Assembly (NCBI GenBank): GCA_018902385.1 | Contig: JABSSW010000032.1 | Location: forward strand, 420,509-484,508 | DNA from: Physcia stellaris | Taxonomy: Eukaryota; Ascomycota; Lecanoromycetes; Caliciales; Physciaceae | DNA length: 64,000 bases | Reading direction: 5' to 3' | Notes under the pieces: generated by a model | Seen by the model: the letters and a program-made list of their open reading frames with translations, nothing else | The model's database searches: none | Told to the model about the DNA's origin: nothing | Part shown: positions 37,752 through 48,601 of the stretch, one piece after another | How the letters are laid out: each line of letters opens with the position of its first letter | Numbering within the stretch: the stretch's first letter is position 1 | Position numbers and translations under genes: made by a program

Positions 37752-38145
37752 TTAGATCCGTATATTGTCACGATCCTTAAAGAACTGTCTCTGTATAGAG
37801 GTATTAAGGAATAATTCGCGACCCATAATCCACATCTTCTCTGTCTGTTCTCTGTCTAGAACATATTCTCTGACCTCATCATCCGCGATTCTCTTCAGAA
37901 GATTGTGAAGCTGATCGCCGCCAGGGATTTCTTGAGTGATCAGGCTAGAAATGGCCAAGACCCATAGCCACCGAGAGCCAAAAGGAGTATTCAAGATCCC
38001 AAATATTACAGTTCTGCCAGGAAACCCGACCCACAGATCACCGTAATGAAAGCCGGTGTTTGAGCGGACCTCGAGTGACTTCAGGGTCACTTGCCAACCT
38101 TCAAAGTCACCGGCGCCGACGTTGTGAACATTGCAGCTTCTGTAT
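37752..38145 (-). CDS. hypothetical protein exon
   Basis: Minus frame ending at 37752. It extends upstream past the first valine start to a splice-acceptor-like GATACAG near 38,145 and reads CNVHNVGAGDFEGWQVTLKS. Further stretches are FHYGDLWVGFPGRTVIFG, RWLWVLAISSLITQEIPGG and EQTEKMWIMGRELFLNT. The family is not recognised. No ATG-bearing first exon was found between it and the transposon at 38,636, so the 5' end is missing or lies outside what I could resolve. Confidence 0.35.
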
Positions 38146-38635
38146 CAATCTGGTCATAGTAAGAATCGAGTCTATTGCGCTATGACTCGATTGGGACAGT
38201 GTGTGATTTTGCATCCCACACTCATGCCTACTTTTCGTGATATTATTGTATCGTCGAGGTTTCAGACTCCTCTTCACGGTCAAAAGCAGGGGCAAGACCA
38301 AAGAAAGGAGCGACTGGTTTCCTTGCTAGCAATGCATTGACATGTCATGAAAATGGCAAGACTATGCGCCGTCATGGTTTCGTGAGGCTTTATGATGGGC
38401 TTCTGTATGAAGCACAGTCCTAGGAGCTGTCTATCGAATTGTTGTATTTTGGCATACTAGGTGAGACGGACATGAAAATTTCTTACTGCTGATGATGAAA
38501 TAATAATGTCAAAGCCTATTCTTCATGTATCAAGGATGTGGCTATTTCGGTGATTCAGCGGAAAACCTGATCAGTGAATGATCGGCGTGGAGCTTGGATC
38601 TCTCGGACACGAAAAACGCGTCTCCAGTGTTATCG

Positions 38636-38735
38636 TATCGTCGATTTCGTAAATCTGTGCTGGATCCAGAAAGTGCCGCTAGTCCGCCGAGTCCCCCACC
38701 AAAATCATGGAAAATTCTGGCAAAATGCCATAATT
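38636..38735 (+). repeat. left terminal inverted repeat (100 bp)
   Basis: Begins TATCGTCGATTTCGTAAATC. It is perfectly repeated in reverse at 43078-43177 and keeps a normal base mix with a CCCCC run, unlike the interior. Confidence 0.95.
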
Positions 38736-38854
38736 CCTTCTACTCTTCTATTAAAGCTTTGTAATTTCATTATTGAAGCTCAGTATATCTCGTTTATCTC
38801 GTGTCTTGATGATTGTTTTTCACATTTGACGTTTTGACGTCGTCGTCGCTCATC

Positions 38855-39915
38855 ATGTCGTCGATGTTTTTCACAATCATTCAAAACGAAATACGAAATC
38901 AAATTGTTTTCGATCGTTTTATTCTTCAAATACAAAAATTCATCGACGTCAGTCAAACACAAATCGATAAAATGAGAAAAAATTTGAAAAAATATGAAAC
39001 AATCGTCGTTTCGTTTTCGATACGAGAACGATCGAAAAAAATGATCGAAAAAATGAAGAATTTTTTGCTCGAGTACATTAATTTTCATTCAATCAAATAT
39101 TTGAACGAAATGTGCTGATATGTTTACGATGAATTTGACATCGTCGTCAACGAATTCATTTTGTGTAAAATGTTGAAACGTCGAAAATGAACACACAAGA
39201 AAATGAGCATTTTTTTTTTTTCGTTTTTTTTTACATTGCTTTTTCTGTTTTACAGTTTTCATTGAAATTGATTCGTTCAATAAACGTTTTTTCGTATTTT
39301 ACAACGAAATCAAAATTAACGCGATGTTTGACGTCTGCGACTCTGTGACTGAAAAATTCATCAATTCATGTTTTTGAACGAGACGATCGTTTGCGAACGC
39401 ACTGAAAATCGAAAATACGCATGAACACGACGAGATCGAAAAATCAACGTTGTTACGTTGTTCAAAAGAAATAAAAAATGATTTATACTTTTTGCTTTCA
39501 CGTTGAAAAACTACATCGTTTGAACGATACATCATGATTCTATTACGCAAGAGATTTTCAATGATTTCGTCAAACATCACGTTTTATTTCTCACTACATC
39601 GATCATTTATGAAGACAAGAACTCTGTATTGATTCTGAACAACGTTTCGATTCACAAGTCTGTAAAATTTCAAAAAATGTGCACTGAAATCGACGTGAAG
39701 TTGATTTTTTTATTTTTTTATTCATTTGACTACAATTCAATAAAAATTTCGTTCGCAATTTTCAAAAAATGAATCAAACGACACGATGATTTGATCGAAA
39801 AATACGAATTTGAATTCGAAAATTTCGAACGTTTTTTACACGATGCGATACATGCACAAACTCAACGAGATAATTCAAACAATTTGTTTCGAGTTTCAGA
39901 CATCAGTTTGTGAAA
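38855..39915 (+). pseudogene. decayed Tc1/mariner (DDE) transposase
   Basis: One reading frame (starts congruent to 38855) carries the whole family order: MKNFLLEYINFHSIKYLNEM (helix-turn-helix region), YVYDEFDIVV, KMLKRRK, then the DDE domain with FMFLNET (FLDES in the family), TIHHDSITQEIFNDFV, SVLILNNVSIH (VMDNASIH), VKLIFLFFYSFDYNSI (LPPYSPDLNPIE) and IKRHDDLIEKYEFEFENF. The catalytic triad is lost by G-to-A changes (D to N, D to N, E to K). Eight of nine in-frame stops are TGA, several standing where relatives have Trp. Prolines of the PPYSPD motif are now Phe or Ser. The product cannot be active. Confidence 0.85.
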
Positions 39916-42900
39916 ATTCAAAGCATATGTACTAATAAACTATTCAACAGAAACTATGTCATAAATCGCTAGAAAATCAAATATGAATGCTTTTCGAATG
40001 TTCGAATTGTAAATTCTCGTTGATGTTCTCATTCGTATCATCAAACGAATCATTTTCAAAGTCAACATTCGCGTATTTCAGATTCTCGAAATGAAATGAA
40101 AATGAACGAAATTTATCGTCGAATGAGAAAACGATTTCAAAATTCGAAAAATTCGATTTTTGCAAATGTGAAAATTGAAAAATTTTTTTGATTGATTTGA
40201 ACATTCGTTGAATGAAAAACGAAATTTTCAAATCGAATCACATCGATGAAAATTTCGAATCTGAGAAATTTTGTTTCGTAAATGATCGTATTGATGTCGA
40301 CGACGAATTTCGAATGACAAACAATTCTAAATCAAATATTTGTTAGCGAAAATGTTTTCAATGATGATTAGAACTTTTTTTTGCGAATGCGAAAAAGTTT
40401 CGATTTTGAATTTTTGTGCGACTTTGCGACTGTATTTTACGAATATATTACAACGTTACAGTCAAAACATCAACGATTTCAACGTCAAAAATCGAACGCT
40501 AAAGTGATGATGTTTTGTTACACGTTTTAGCGCTGTTTTGATTTCCGTTCATATCGAAAGTCGCATGAACAAAAAATAAAATGAATGCATTTATTTCGCA
40601 TGTTATCAAACAAATTCGAATTTTCGACGTTTTGTTTGAATTTTAATTCACGTTTTAATCAGATTTTTTCAAAGATTTTCGCATCAATGACAAGTTCGTC
40701 ATCGATGTCAAATTTGATGCTTTGTTGAGTTCATCAAATTTCGACGTTTTTTTTGATTTGTATTTGACGAAAATTGAAATTCTCGTCGATTAAAATTTCA
40801 TTTGTCATTTGATATGCATTTAATTCGCGTTTAGATTCAAAACAGCGATTTTTCTGAATTTTTCACTCAATGAAATTCTGAATTTGCTTTTTCGAATTTT
40901 TTTTCAGCTTGATTGAACTGTTAGATGAATTTTGATAAACAGATTGAGCGTCAAACAACGAAAACATGATTTTTGATCGTGAAATAAAGAAAATATATGA
41001 CAATTTTGAAATTGTCAAGTTTGAAAAAATTGAAAATTTTTCGCGATGATTTCGTTTTCGTTTCTCGTTTCGAAACGATGATTTGTTTCGTTTTCGTTTC
41101 TCGTTTCGAAACGATGATTTATTTCGATGACGACGATGTTTTTCACTGTTTCGATGATTTTTTACATTTTCATCGATATATCGTCGATTTGATTTACGTT
41201 TTGAATGACGTTTGTTATAACGTTTGCTATGATCATGACGAGTATCAAATATCAATTTTTTCAACTTTTTTATTCGACGTTTTCATTGTCGTCTATTTTT
41301 GGCATGTAAATGATTCAAATCGTCAAATTCATTAACGATTTTGCGTTTTAGTTTTGCGAATTTGATTTTTAATTTTTTCACATTGTCAAGCGTTTGTTGT
41401 TTCGATTTTTGCGTTTTATTCATTTCTTTGTGAATCGAGAACTCGATATAGCGATTCAAGATCGTTTTCTTTGATTGTTCGTCGATTTGATCAAATGATT
41501 TTTTATTGTTATAATCATTTGACGTTTTGCGTTTGAATTTTTTTCTATTTTTTTCTGAAAATTTGTTGATAGTAAATTTATTTTTTACAATGACGTTTCG
41601 TCACTCGTTAAAGTCAACAGAAATCAGTTCGTAATGATGATTATTGTATATGTAACATTGATTTTTTTTTCAATTTTTGCACGATTTTTCAGTACATTTG
41701 TATTTCGAAATGAGTTGAGTTTTGAAATCACTCGATTGAATTTTTTTTTTGACTCGATCGATTTTCTCTTTTGCGATTTTTTCGATTTGAAATTGAATTT
41801 TCATTTAAACGACTGACATTTGCACGAGTACAGAAGAAAATTGTTAAAATTCGAATAAAATGTCGTTTTCATTTCTGTGTCATTTTATTACAGTCTGAAC
41901 AGCAAATTTTTTTTTTTTGTTTCAATACGAATTGCGACAAAAACAAAATGTTTCATTTTATATAACGTTTAATCGTAATCGTCGTTTTTTCATTTTTCGT
42001 CTGTTTAAATCACGATAGAGAAATTTCATCGTGCAAATGATAAAATTGACGTTCAACATCATTTGCGTATTTTTTTACAAACTGAAAAATTGTTTTGATT
42101 ACACTCAAATAATTGAGAATTTCGTTTTTTTTGATAACACGAACGAAAATATTGTCGTCGATTTTAATTTTTTCGAAATAAATCGTTCAAATGAAAGTGT
42201 ATTTAATATCGACGAATTGTTTGTTTTCGTTTTCATTATTCAATTGAGTCATCGTTTTTTTTTTTGTGAACGAACAAACGTGAAAAATGTTTCGTCGTTT
42301 TCGAAAAATAATTCAACGAGTTTGTCTAGACTTTTTTTCTTTCGTTGTTTGAATTTTTTTTTTTTTTGTTGAACAATTGCGCGATTTGTAATTGCTTTTG
42401 TTGTTTTGCAATTTGACGTCTAAAAGCAAACATTTTCGAATTTTTTTTTTTTTGCGTGTTTTTTTTTTTTTGTTCGTTTTCGACAAACGTTTTCGAGAAA
42501 ACGTTTGCAATGATCGCGTTTTTTTGATTCAAAGATTTTTGCACAGATTTCTGTACATCACTTTCGCAATCGTCGATATCGAAAAAAAAAAAAAAATCGC
42601 GAATTTCGATTTCGCGTTGATTTGTTTGAATTGCGATATTTTTTTCGACGACGTTTTTTTGACGAAAAATTTCATTTTTTTTTGATTTTTGACAGTTTTT
42701 TCGTTTTTTCGAACTTGTACGAGAGTTTGACTAGATGTTCGATGACGTTTTGTCATGACGACGAAACGAAAAAAGACAATAGAATTACAGAAAACGACGA
42801 GAAAATATCAAAAAAATAGAAAATGTTCGAAACATCAAAAGCAACAATATCACAATCACGAAATCAAAATCGAGTTGCGCAAAAAATAGAAATGTAACAT

Positions 42901-43077
42901 TGATGCAATTTCATTATGTGCGCTCGTTTGATTTCTCATTTGATGCATTATGCATCAAAACAGTGACACGTCACGCGTTACTCGCGAATTGATCAATGAG
43001 AAGAAAATCTACATCAAAAATCACAATTAAACGAGATATATTGAACTTCAATTGGCCTGCAATTGGCCGTGATTGGC
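39916..43077. other. unexplained 3.1-kb right half of the transposon interior
   Basis: No DDE motif. Minus-strand frames have Lys/Arg/Ser-rich composition (40,863-41,264: KRYNKRHSKRKSNRR, EKRKRN twice; 42,313-42,760: KKKKTRKKKK), and other frames are Phe-rich owing to T runs. A 36-bp direct repeat (41050-41085 and 41086-41121, 35/36) encodes the duplicated NKSSFRNEKRKR. This could be a second transposon gene, a captured gene or an older nested element; hypermutation hides which. Confidence 0.5.
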
Positions 43078-43177
43078 AATTATGGCATTTTGCCAGAATT
43101 TTCCATGATTTTGGTGGGGGACTCGGCGGACTAGCGGCACTTTCTGGATCCAGCACAGATTTACGAAATCGACGATA
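43078..43177 (-). repeat. right terminal inverted repeat (100 bp)
   Basis: Exact reverse complement of 38636-38735. It ends 113 bp before the ATG of the MYND gene. Confidence 0.95.
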
Positions 43178-43290
43178 GAACCAGATTCCCCGCGACACAA
43201 TCTAACTTTTTCTTGATCAGCCCCAAAGAGCAATTGTAAATAATCAACCACATACGATTGATGCACTGACAGAAACGCCCTCGGCTCACA

Positions 43291-44002
43291 ATGGCAACCA
43301 TCCTCGACCCAAAGTGCGCCGTCTGCGCCTCGGAGGAGTCCATCAGGAAATGCGCTCGCTGCCGCAATATCCAATACTGCTCCCCCGCTGCCAACGCGCG
43401 GACTGGCGCGCCCACAAGTCCACCTGCCACACGCCCCAAGTCTGGTACGACGCCCATCGCCGCTGCGAGGACGGCGCCAACCACGAAGGACGACTGGAAC
43501 TCATCACGTGGCCATCGTTAGCTGCAGATACGGGGGACGAAGAAGATCTAGGCTGGGGCGCGTGCTTTGCGGAGGAGAGTGAAGATTTGAAACATAAGTT
43601 TGAGACGGAGTACGAGGGGGATGAGGAGAAGTGGTATCACTACTGGCCCCAGGGGTTTAGGTGGACGTGCTGTGGAACGGCGGGTGATCAGATGTTTGGG
43701 TGTGATCATCATGGCTCCGGGTCGAGGGCTTGTACTTGTGATTTCTGCCATGTGAGTTCACCCTTTATATTAGGTCAAGAGATTGTGCCTTGCCTACTGT
43801 CGTTGCACTGGCTTGCTGACTGGGGGCCGGACAGATGGGGAAGCCATTGCCAGATGATATCTATAGCAAGACAGTGAGGTCTCCCTCGGCGAAGGGGCTG
43901 AAGTTGCTGAAAGGTCCGGATCCTAGGTCTTTCAATCCAGCGAAAGCAGGCGTAGCGGCGATGGCGAGGGGCATCATCGGTATGGATCGATCTGGCCTCT
44001 GA
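43291..44002 (+). CDS. MYND zinc-finger protein, one apparent 1-base deletion
   Basis: Exon 1, 43291-43751, and exon 2, 43835-44002, with an 83-nt intron (GTGAGT...GACAG). It opens MATILDPKCAVCASEESIRK then CARCRNIQYCS, the first half of a MYND finger (CxxC...CxxC...YCS). The second half (RCQRADWRAHKSTCH) lies in the next frame, joined if the C5 run at 43382-43386 were C6. With that base the protein is 209 aa and the C6HC metal set is complete. The middle is acidic (EEDLGWGACFAEESEDLKHK) with another Cys/His cluster (CCGTAGDQMFGCDHHGSG...CTCDFCH). MYND fingers bind proline-rich partners. The gene lies just downstream of the transposon end. Confidence 0.75.
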
Positions 44003-45567
44003 AAGCACATGGAATTCCAAGATTCGAACAGTGCGAAACCGATATTGTACCTACTCTGGAAGTTCAAGGTGTGGAGACACGACTACGATAGAACTGCTTG
44101 GTATCTCACGTGAATTAGCAGTATGTGATATCTTACTGCGCTCTTTCGAGTCATCGTAAGAGGCTTAATCCTGTTCATATGTCCTCTGATTCTTGCTGAG
44201 GCACATTTTGCATCGACTTCCCAATAGTTTCAGAATAGTAGTATGGATTTCTTCCTGATTGATGAGTTCACTGCTACTAGCAAATCGCCTCCAAATGTGG
44301 TAAAGTCACACAAAACCAATCTCCATGAACAATCCAATACAGGAAAACCCAGAAAATGGTTATACTCTGTAGGATCTAAACACATTCGAGGGATTGCATC
44401 TTGGTTTGGAATATTGCGAAGTTCCTCCTAGTGGTCTTCACTTCGTCAATAAGGTAGTCCAATCTATGTCTAGTGATTACAACAAAGACCCACCCCTAAT
44501 ATTTGCCTGGGCTGCTGTAGCGACAAGCTTAGGGTCTTGCAACTCCCGACAAAGCTCGACATTAAATCAATTAAGACGATAGGCACGGAGTAGTATTCGT
44601 CTAATATACTCGTAATTAATAGATAGAATCAGACGTGGCGACCTTTCTCTCAGGAACGGATTCCCTGCTTTGATTAACTCAATCAATGGGCTTCACGACT
44701 CGGAAGCGCGCCTGGAAGCAAACTCGGATAAGAGACCAAGAACGAGATAAAGCACTTCATCCGAACGTCCAATAGGTCAGCCAGATTCGAAGTACGGAGT
44801 AGTCCTGGGAATGGGGACCCTTGGACCCCTATGCAGCAAACACGGGTCGCATAATGGGTCCTGTGGGATCGATATGCGCCATTTTCGATCGCGATTCGCG
44901 GCTCGAATAGCTCATCCAATCACTGCCTTGATCATCTGCACGTGTTGAACGAGACTCACCCGCTCGATCGTTGGCTGGACTCTGACCTTTGAAACTTGAA
45001 ATTAATGCACATGCGAGACAGGTTGGTCAAGGCCGAAACACATGTACAGCAGCCACTCGTTGTCTTTTTCCAAGGCCGATGATAAAGAATTCTACTTCAG
45101 GAAATCCTTCGCGTGCCATTTTACCAGATGGACTTCTCATTATTTTTCTATACTACGTAGTTACCTGAAGAGTTTGCCGTATCAATATTGACCCCACGAC
45201 AAGCTCGAGTCTAAACGACTACTCCGGACACTTTTCGGTGAAGTAGCCAGTAGTGGTTACTTCCCATCCAAGATCATGCCGAACAAGGAATAATGAGTAT
45301 CGACGACAGGCCCAAGATCTTCATCATGGATGTCGAGACGCCCACCAGCGCCCACCATGTCCTGTATGACTTCCCCACATCCCGTCTCCATCACTCAAGA
45401 AGTCAAGATCGCACTTTTTCATCTGGCGGCCCAATCGGACATTTTCCGTTCAGTTAAGCGTCAAACGGAAATAAAGCCATGTGGACATCCTCCCGTCCTC
45501 ATCCATCGTGAAATGATTTTGTGACTTGTGTTGATGCTGTTCGCGTTGCTGGTCTACACTGGTGGAG
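44003..45567. other. 1.6-kb intergenic stretch upstream of the phosphate transporter
   Basis: No gene recognised. Contains TACGGAGTA at 44,793-44,801 and one CACGTG at 44,939. Confidence 0.4.
44939..44944. promoter_or_regulatory. CACGTG motif upstream of PHO84-like gene
   Basis: A single E-box lies 624 bp before the transporter ATG. Pho4/NUC-1 regulators of fungal phosphate genes bind CACGTG, so a phosphate-response site is possible. A 6-mer is expected by chance about 16 times in a window of this size, so evidence is weak. Confidence 0.2.
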
Positions 45568-47580
45568 ATGGTGCTCTGGCAGGAGGATGCCTATACAAGG
45601 ACTGATGGCAATGGCAACCCACTGTCATTTGTGAGTAGAGACGATGCGCGTAGAACTATCGCTTAACTTACACTTCGGGACAGGAGCAATACATTGAGCA
45701 AACACCGCGGACCTCCAGATGGCAGTGGATGACCAGGAACGATGCTCAACTATACGCTGTCACTGGGTATGAGGCGGAAACAGCTTGAATCAATCGCGCG
45801 CATACTCACTAATCGTACTCCTCAGGATCGGCTTCTTCTTGGATTCGTATGACTTGTTCATCGTCAATCTGGTAACACCGATATGGGCCTACGAGTGCGC
45901 CTACAAATCCCTTGACATTATCGCTTAGGCTAAGCATGACCTTCAGATACTGGGGAGGAATGCAGGGCAAGGTCCCACACTATCCTCTCCTGCTCCGCGG
46001 TCTCGTCAACGCAGCTGCAAACATGGGCAACATTGTGGGGCAGCTTTCTTTCGGCTATCTTGGAGACATCTATGGTCGGCGCTTCGTCTACGGCAACGAG
46101 CTCATCATTGGTATATTCGGAATTGTGATGTGCATCGCTCTTCCGAACAGCATACCCACCGCACACCTGAAGATGGCATGGATCTTTTGCTGGCGATTCG
46201 TGCTTGGAATTGGCATAGGAGGCGACTACCCGATCTCGGCTGCAATCACAGCGGAGCGGACACATTTGAATAGAAGAGGGAGGCTATTGGGTTGGATTTT
46301 CTCGAATCAAGGATGGGTAAGTACTCTTCCAGTCACAAAACAGAAGCCATGACCTATCTAGGCGTGCACGCCACCTTCAAGCTTCATATCATACTGAATC
46401 TACATTCAGGGCAATCTCACAGGCTCAATAATTACCCTCATCCTCCTCGCCTGCTTCTCAAAAGCCCTCGACAAAGGAAGCGAATACGGACAGCTCGACG
46501 CACTGTGGCGCCTCCAAATCGGCGTGGCCCTAATCCCAGCTCTCATTATGCTCTACCCCCGCCTCACCATGCCAGAAGGAAAGAAGTACCTCGAATCACG
46601 CGAGCTCAATCGATCTCTACGCCCAACAAGCGTCAACTCGACTCGAAGTCGCTCGACCATTCACAGCCGAAAGAGCAGGGGAAAGTCTATGGACGTTGAA
46701 CTCATCGCCTCGGACGGCCAGGGCCTACAAGCGGAGATAGATGCAGCAAGAGCAGAAATCGAGGCCCAAGGTCGACGGCCTAGGTTGGATGTATTCCTTG
46801 TGTATTTCCGGGAGTGGCGCCATCTCAAAACACTGATAGGCACGGCGTCGACGTGGTTTTTGCTGGATGTGGCGTTTTATGGGACCAATCTCAATCAGTC
46901 GGTCATATTGAGTGAAATTGGCTACTCGTCTGGAAGGAATGAGTTTGATATGTTGAGGCGCAACGCGGTTGGCAATATCATCATCGCGGTGGCAGGATAT
47001 GTGCCTGGGTATTTCGCGACGATTTATTTTGTGGAGAAGTTGGGAAGGCGGTGGATACAAATCCAGGGGTTCTTGATTACAGTAAGTCACCTTGGTGTTG
47101 ATTCCATCGCCATTCGCCAAAAGGAAAAGTTAATGCGACTAGAATCAATAGAAGGACCTTGCTAACTCTCAGCTCCTTACACAGGCCCTCCTCTTCGCCA
47201 TCCTCGCTGGTGGCTACACTCACATCGGCACCGCCGGTAAATTCGTCCTTCTAGCCTTCGCCCAATTCTTCTTCAACTTCGGCGCAAATAGCACCACCTT
47301 CATCATCCCTGCGGAAGTCTTCCCTTCCCGCGTGCGCGGCTTCGCCCACGGGCTCAGCGCCGCCACCGGGAAACTCGGCGCCATTCTTTCGGCTTTACTG
47401 TTCAATTATCTGGCGGACAAATCGAGACTGGGATTGCCAGCCGTTCTGTGGATTTTTTGCGGATGTTGCGTGCTTGGGGCGGGGATCACGGTGTGGATGG
47501 TGCCGGAGACGAGGGGGCGGGATGCGGATGTGGTGGATTGGGAGGAGTGGATGGAGGGCAATGTTACTGTTGTTCGATAA
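45568..47580 (+). CDS. PHO84-like inorganic phosphate transporter (MFS)
   Basis: Six exons: 45568-45630, 45684-45766, 45826-45894, 45947-46316, 46410-47081 and 47185-47580; introns of 53, 59, 52, 93 and 103 nt with GT-AG ends; 550 aa. Signatures of the phosphate:H+ symporter family are [19 protein letters not shown] in span 1, [37 protein letters not shown] (motif A), [18 protein letters not shown] (the GGDYP phosphate signature), the long central Arg/Ser loop, then [20 protein letters not shown] and VPETRGR near the end. It imports phosphate at the plasma membrane. The ATG is the only one in frame upstream of exon 2. All motifs look intact. Confidence 0.9.
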
Positions 47581-48601
47581 TGAGTTATGAATCTTTTTGA
47601 TTTGTTGAGGGTTTCATGCTACCTCCATCTCCGTTGAACTCCGTCACAAAGCAAACAGGTCCGGCCGTCCAGCAGGCGAACCTCATTTCCGCGGTCTATG
47701 TCATCTTTGCCGGGTCCTGATGGATTCAGGATTCAGATGATCAGGGAAAGGTTGAAACCGAAAGAAAAATAAATAGCTGTTGGTTCTAGGCGGGACTTGG
47801 CTGAGAACAACCAGCGGAAGCCGGGCCCGGAAGCAGCCCTAGAGGGCCCCGTAGCCTGGAATCCCTAGCCGCGAAATCTGAAGTGGCCACCAGTGCATAC
47901 CGAGGGATACTCGAGTCGAAAGCATACAGCCACCAATCAAAATCTCTTACAGCTAGAGTCCAAACCTTCCATCAACGGACAACGTACCGTTCGATGTTTC
48001 TTTTCGAATAAGGGTAACAAGTCGTGCAGATCTGAAAAGAGGAAATTCCACTCTCATCTTCTGCTCTTCAAACATCATGAATTATAGCTCTCATTTGGCT
48101 CAATTTGAAAAAGTTAGTCGCTGACTCCTTGCCTCTTGATTGGCTGTGCTTTCGTACTACAGTCTGGACTGCTTGTTATACACATATCGTTGTTAGATAA
48201 GGTCTATCACGATCGGTACATGTATTCAGCAGAAAAGACCATGCTTCTGGCGAACATTAAGCGACAATTTGCCATCCATACAATCGATGGATGCAGTAAT
48301 AAAGGAAACAATCTGACAAGCAGTCTGCCAATCGTATTCTAAAGCCTGACGACGGCACGCCACGCTCGCCTAGAATACGTGCTGATGCATCATGCAGGGC
48401 AAGGCGATCGAACTTTGGACGTCCGAAGATGCGCTTCCCACACAAGCGATCGAATCTCGGATAATTTGCGTGGGGCGCTTACCACCGCTGTCCTCATGAT
48501 GTCTTACCTCTCAGGAATAAAACCCCTCAGAGGACCCCAAAAGCCGTCAGTCATGACCATTACTCACTGAATTATAGTTATCTTAAGTCTTTCGCACGGC
48601 G
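47581..48601. other. intergenic, nothing recognised
   Basis: Short frames only. Confidence 0.4.

Larger units (their letters stand above)
38636..43177. mobile_element. Tc1/mariner-type DNA transposon, hypermutated interior, perfect 100-bp TIRs
   Basis: The element is bounded by inverted repeats 38636-38735 and 43078-43177, identical at 100 of 100 positions when compared by eye. TA stands at both outer ends and fits a TA target-site duplication. Length is 4,542 bp, long for a Tc1/mariner element. A second inverted block (38775-38796 versus 43028-43049) matches at 20 of 22, and both differences are transitions. The left part encodes a decayed transposase. The right 3 kb is unexplained. Interior composition is extreme: only two CC/GG dinucleotides between 38,738 and 43,052 (CC at 40545, GG at 41301). 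Confidence 0.85.

Noticed and set aside
38738-43052. Mitochondrial or bacterial DNA insertion as cause of the AT-rich island
   Set aside because: It lies inside perfect inverted repeats and carries a recognisable Tc1/mariner transposase frame.
38738-43052. Ordinary CpA-type RIP
   Set aside because: CA/TG is plentiful, TA is not raised and CpG is high; the depleted class is CC/GG.
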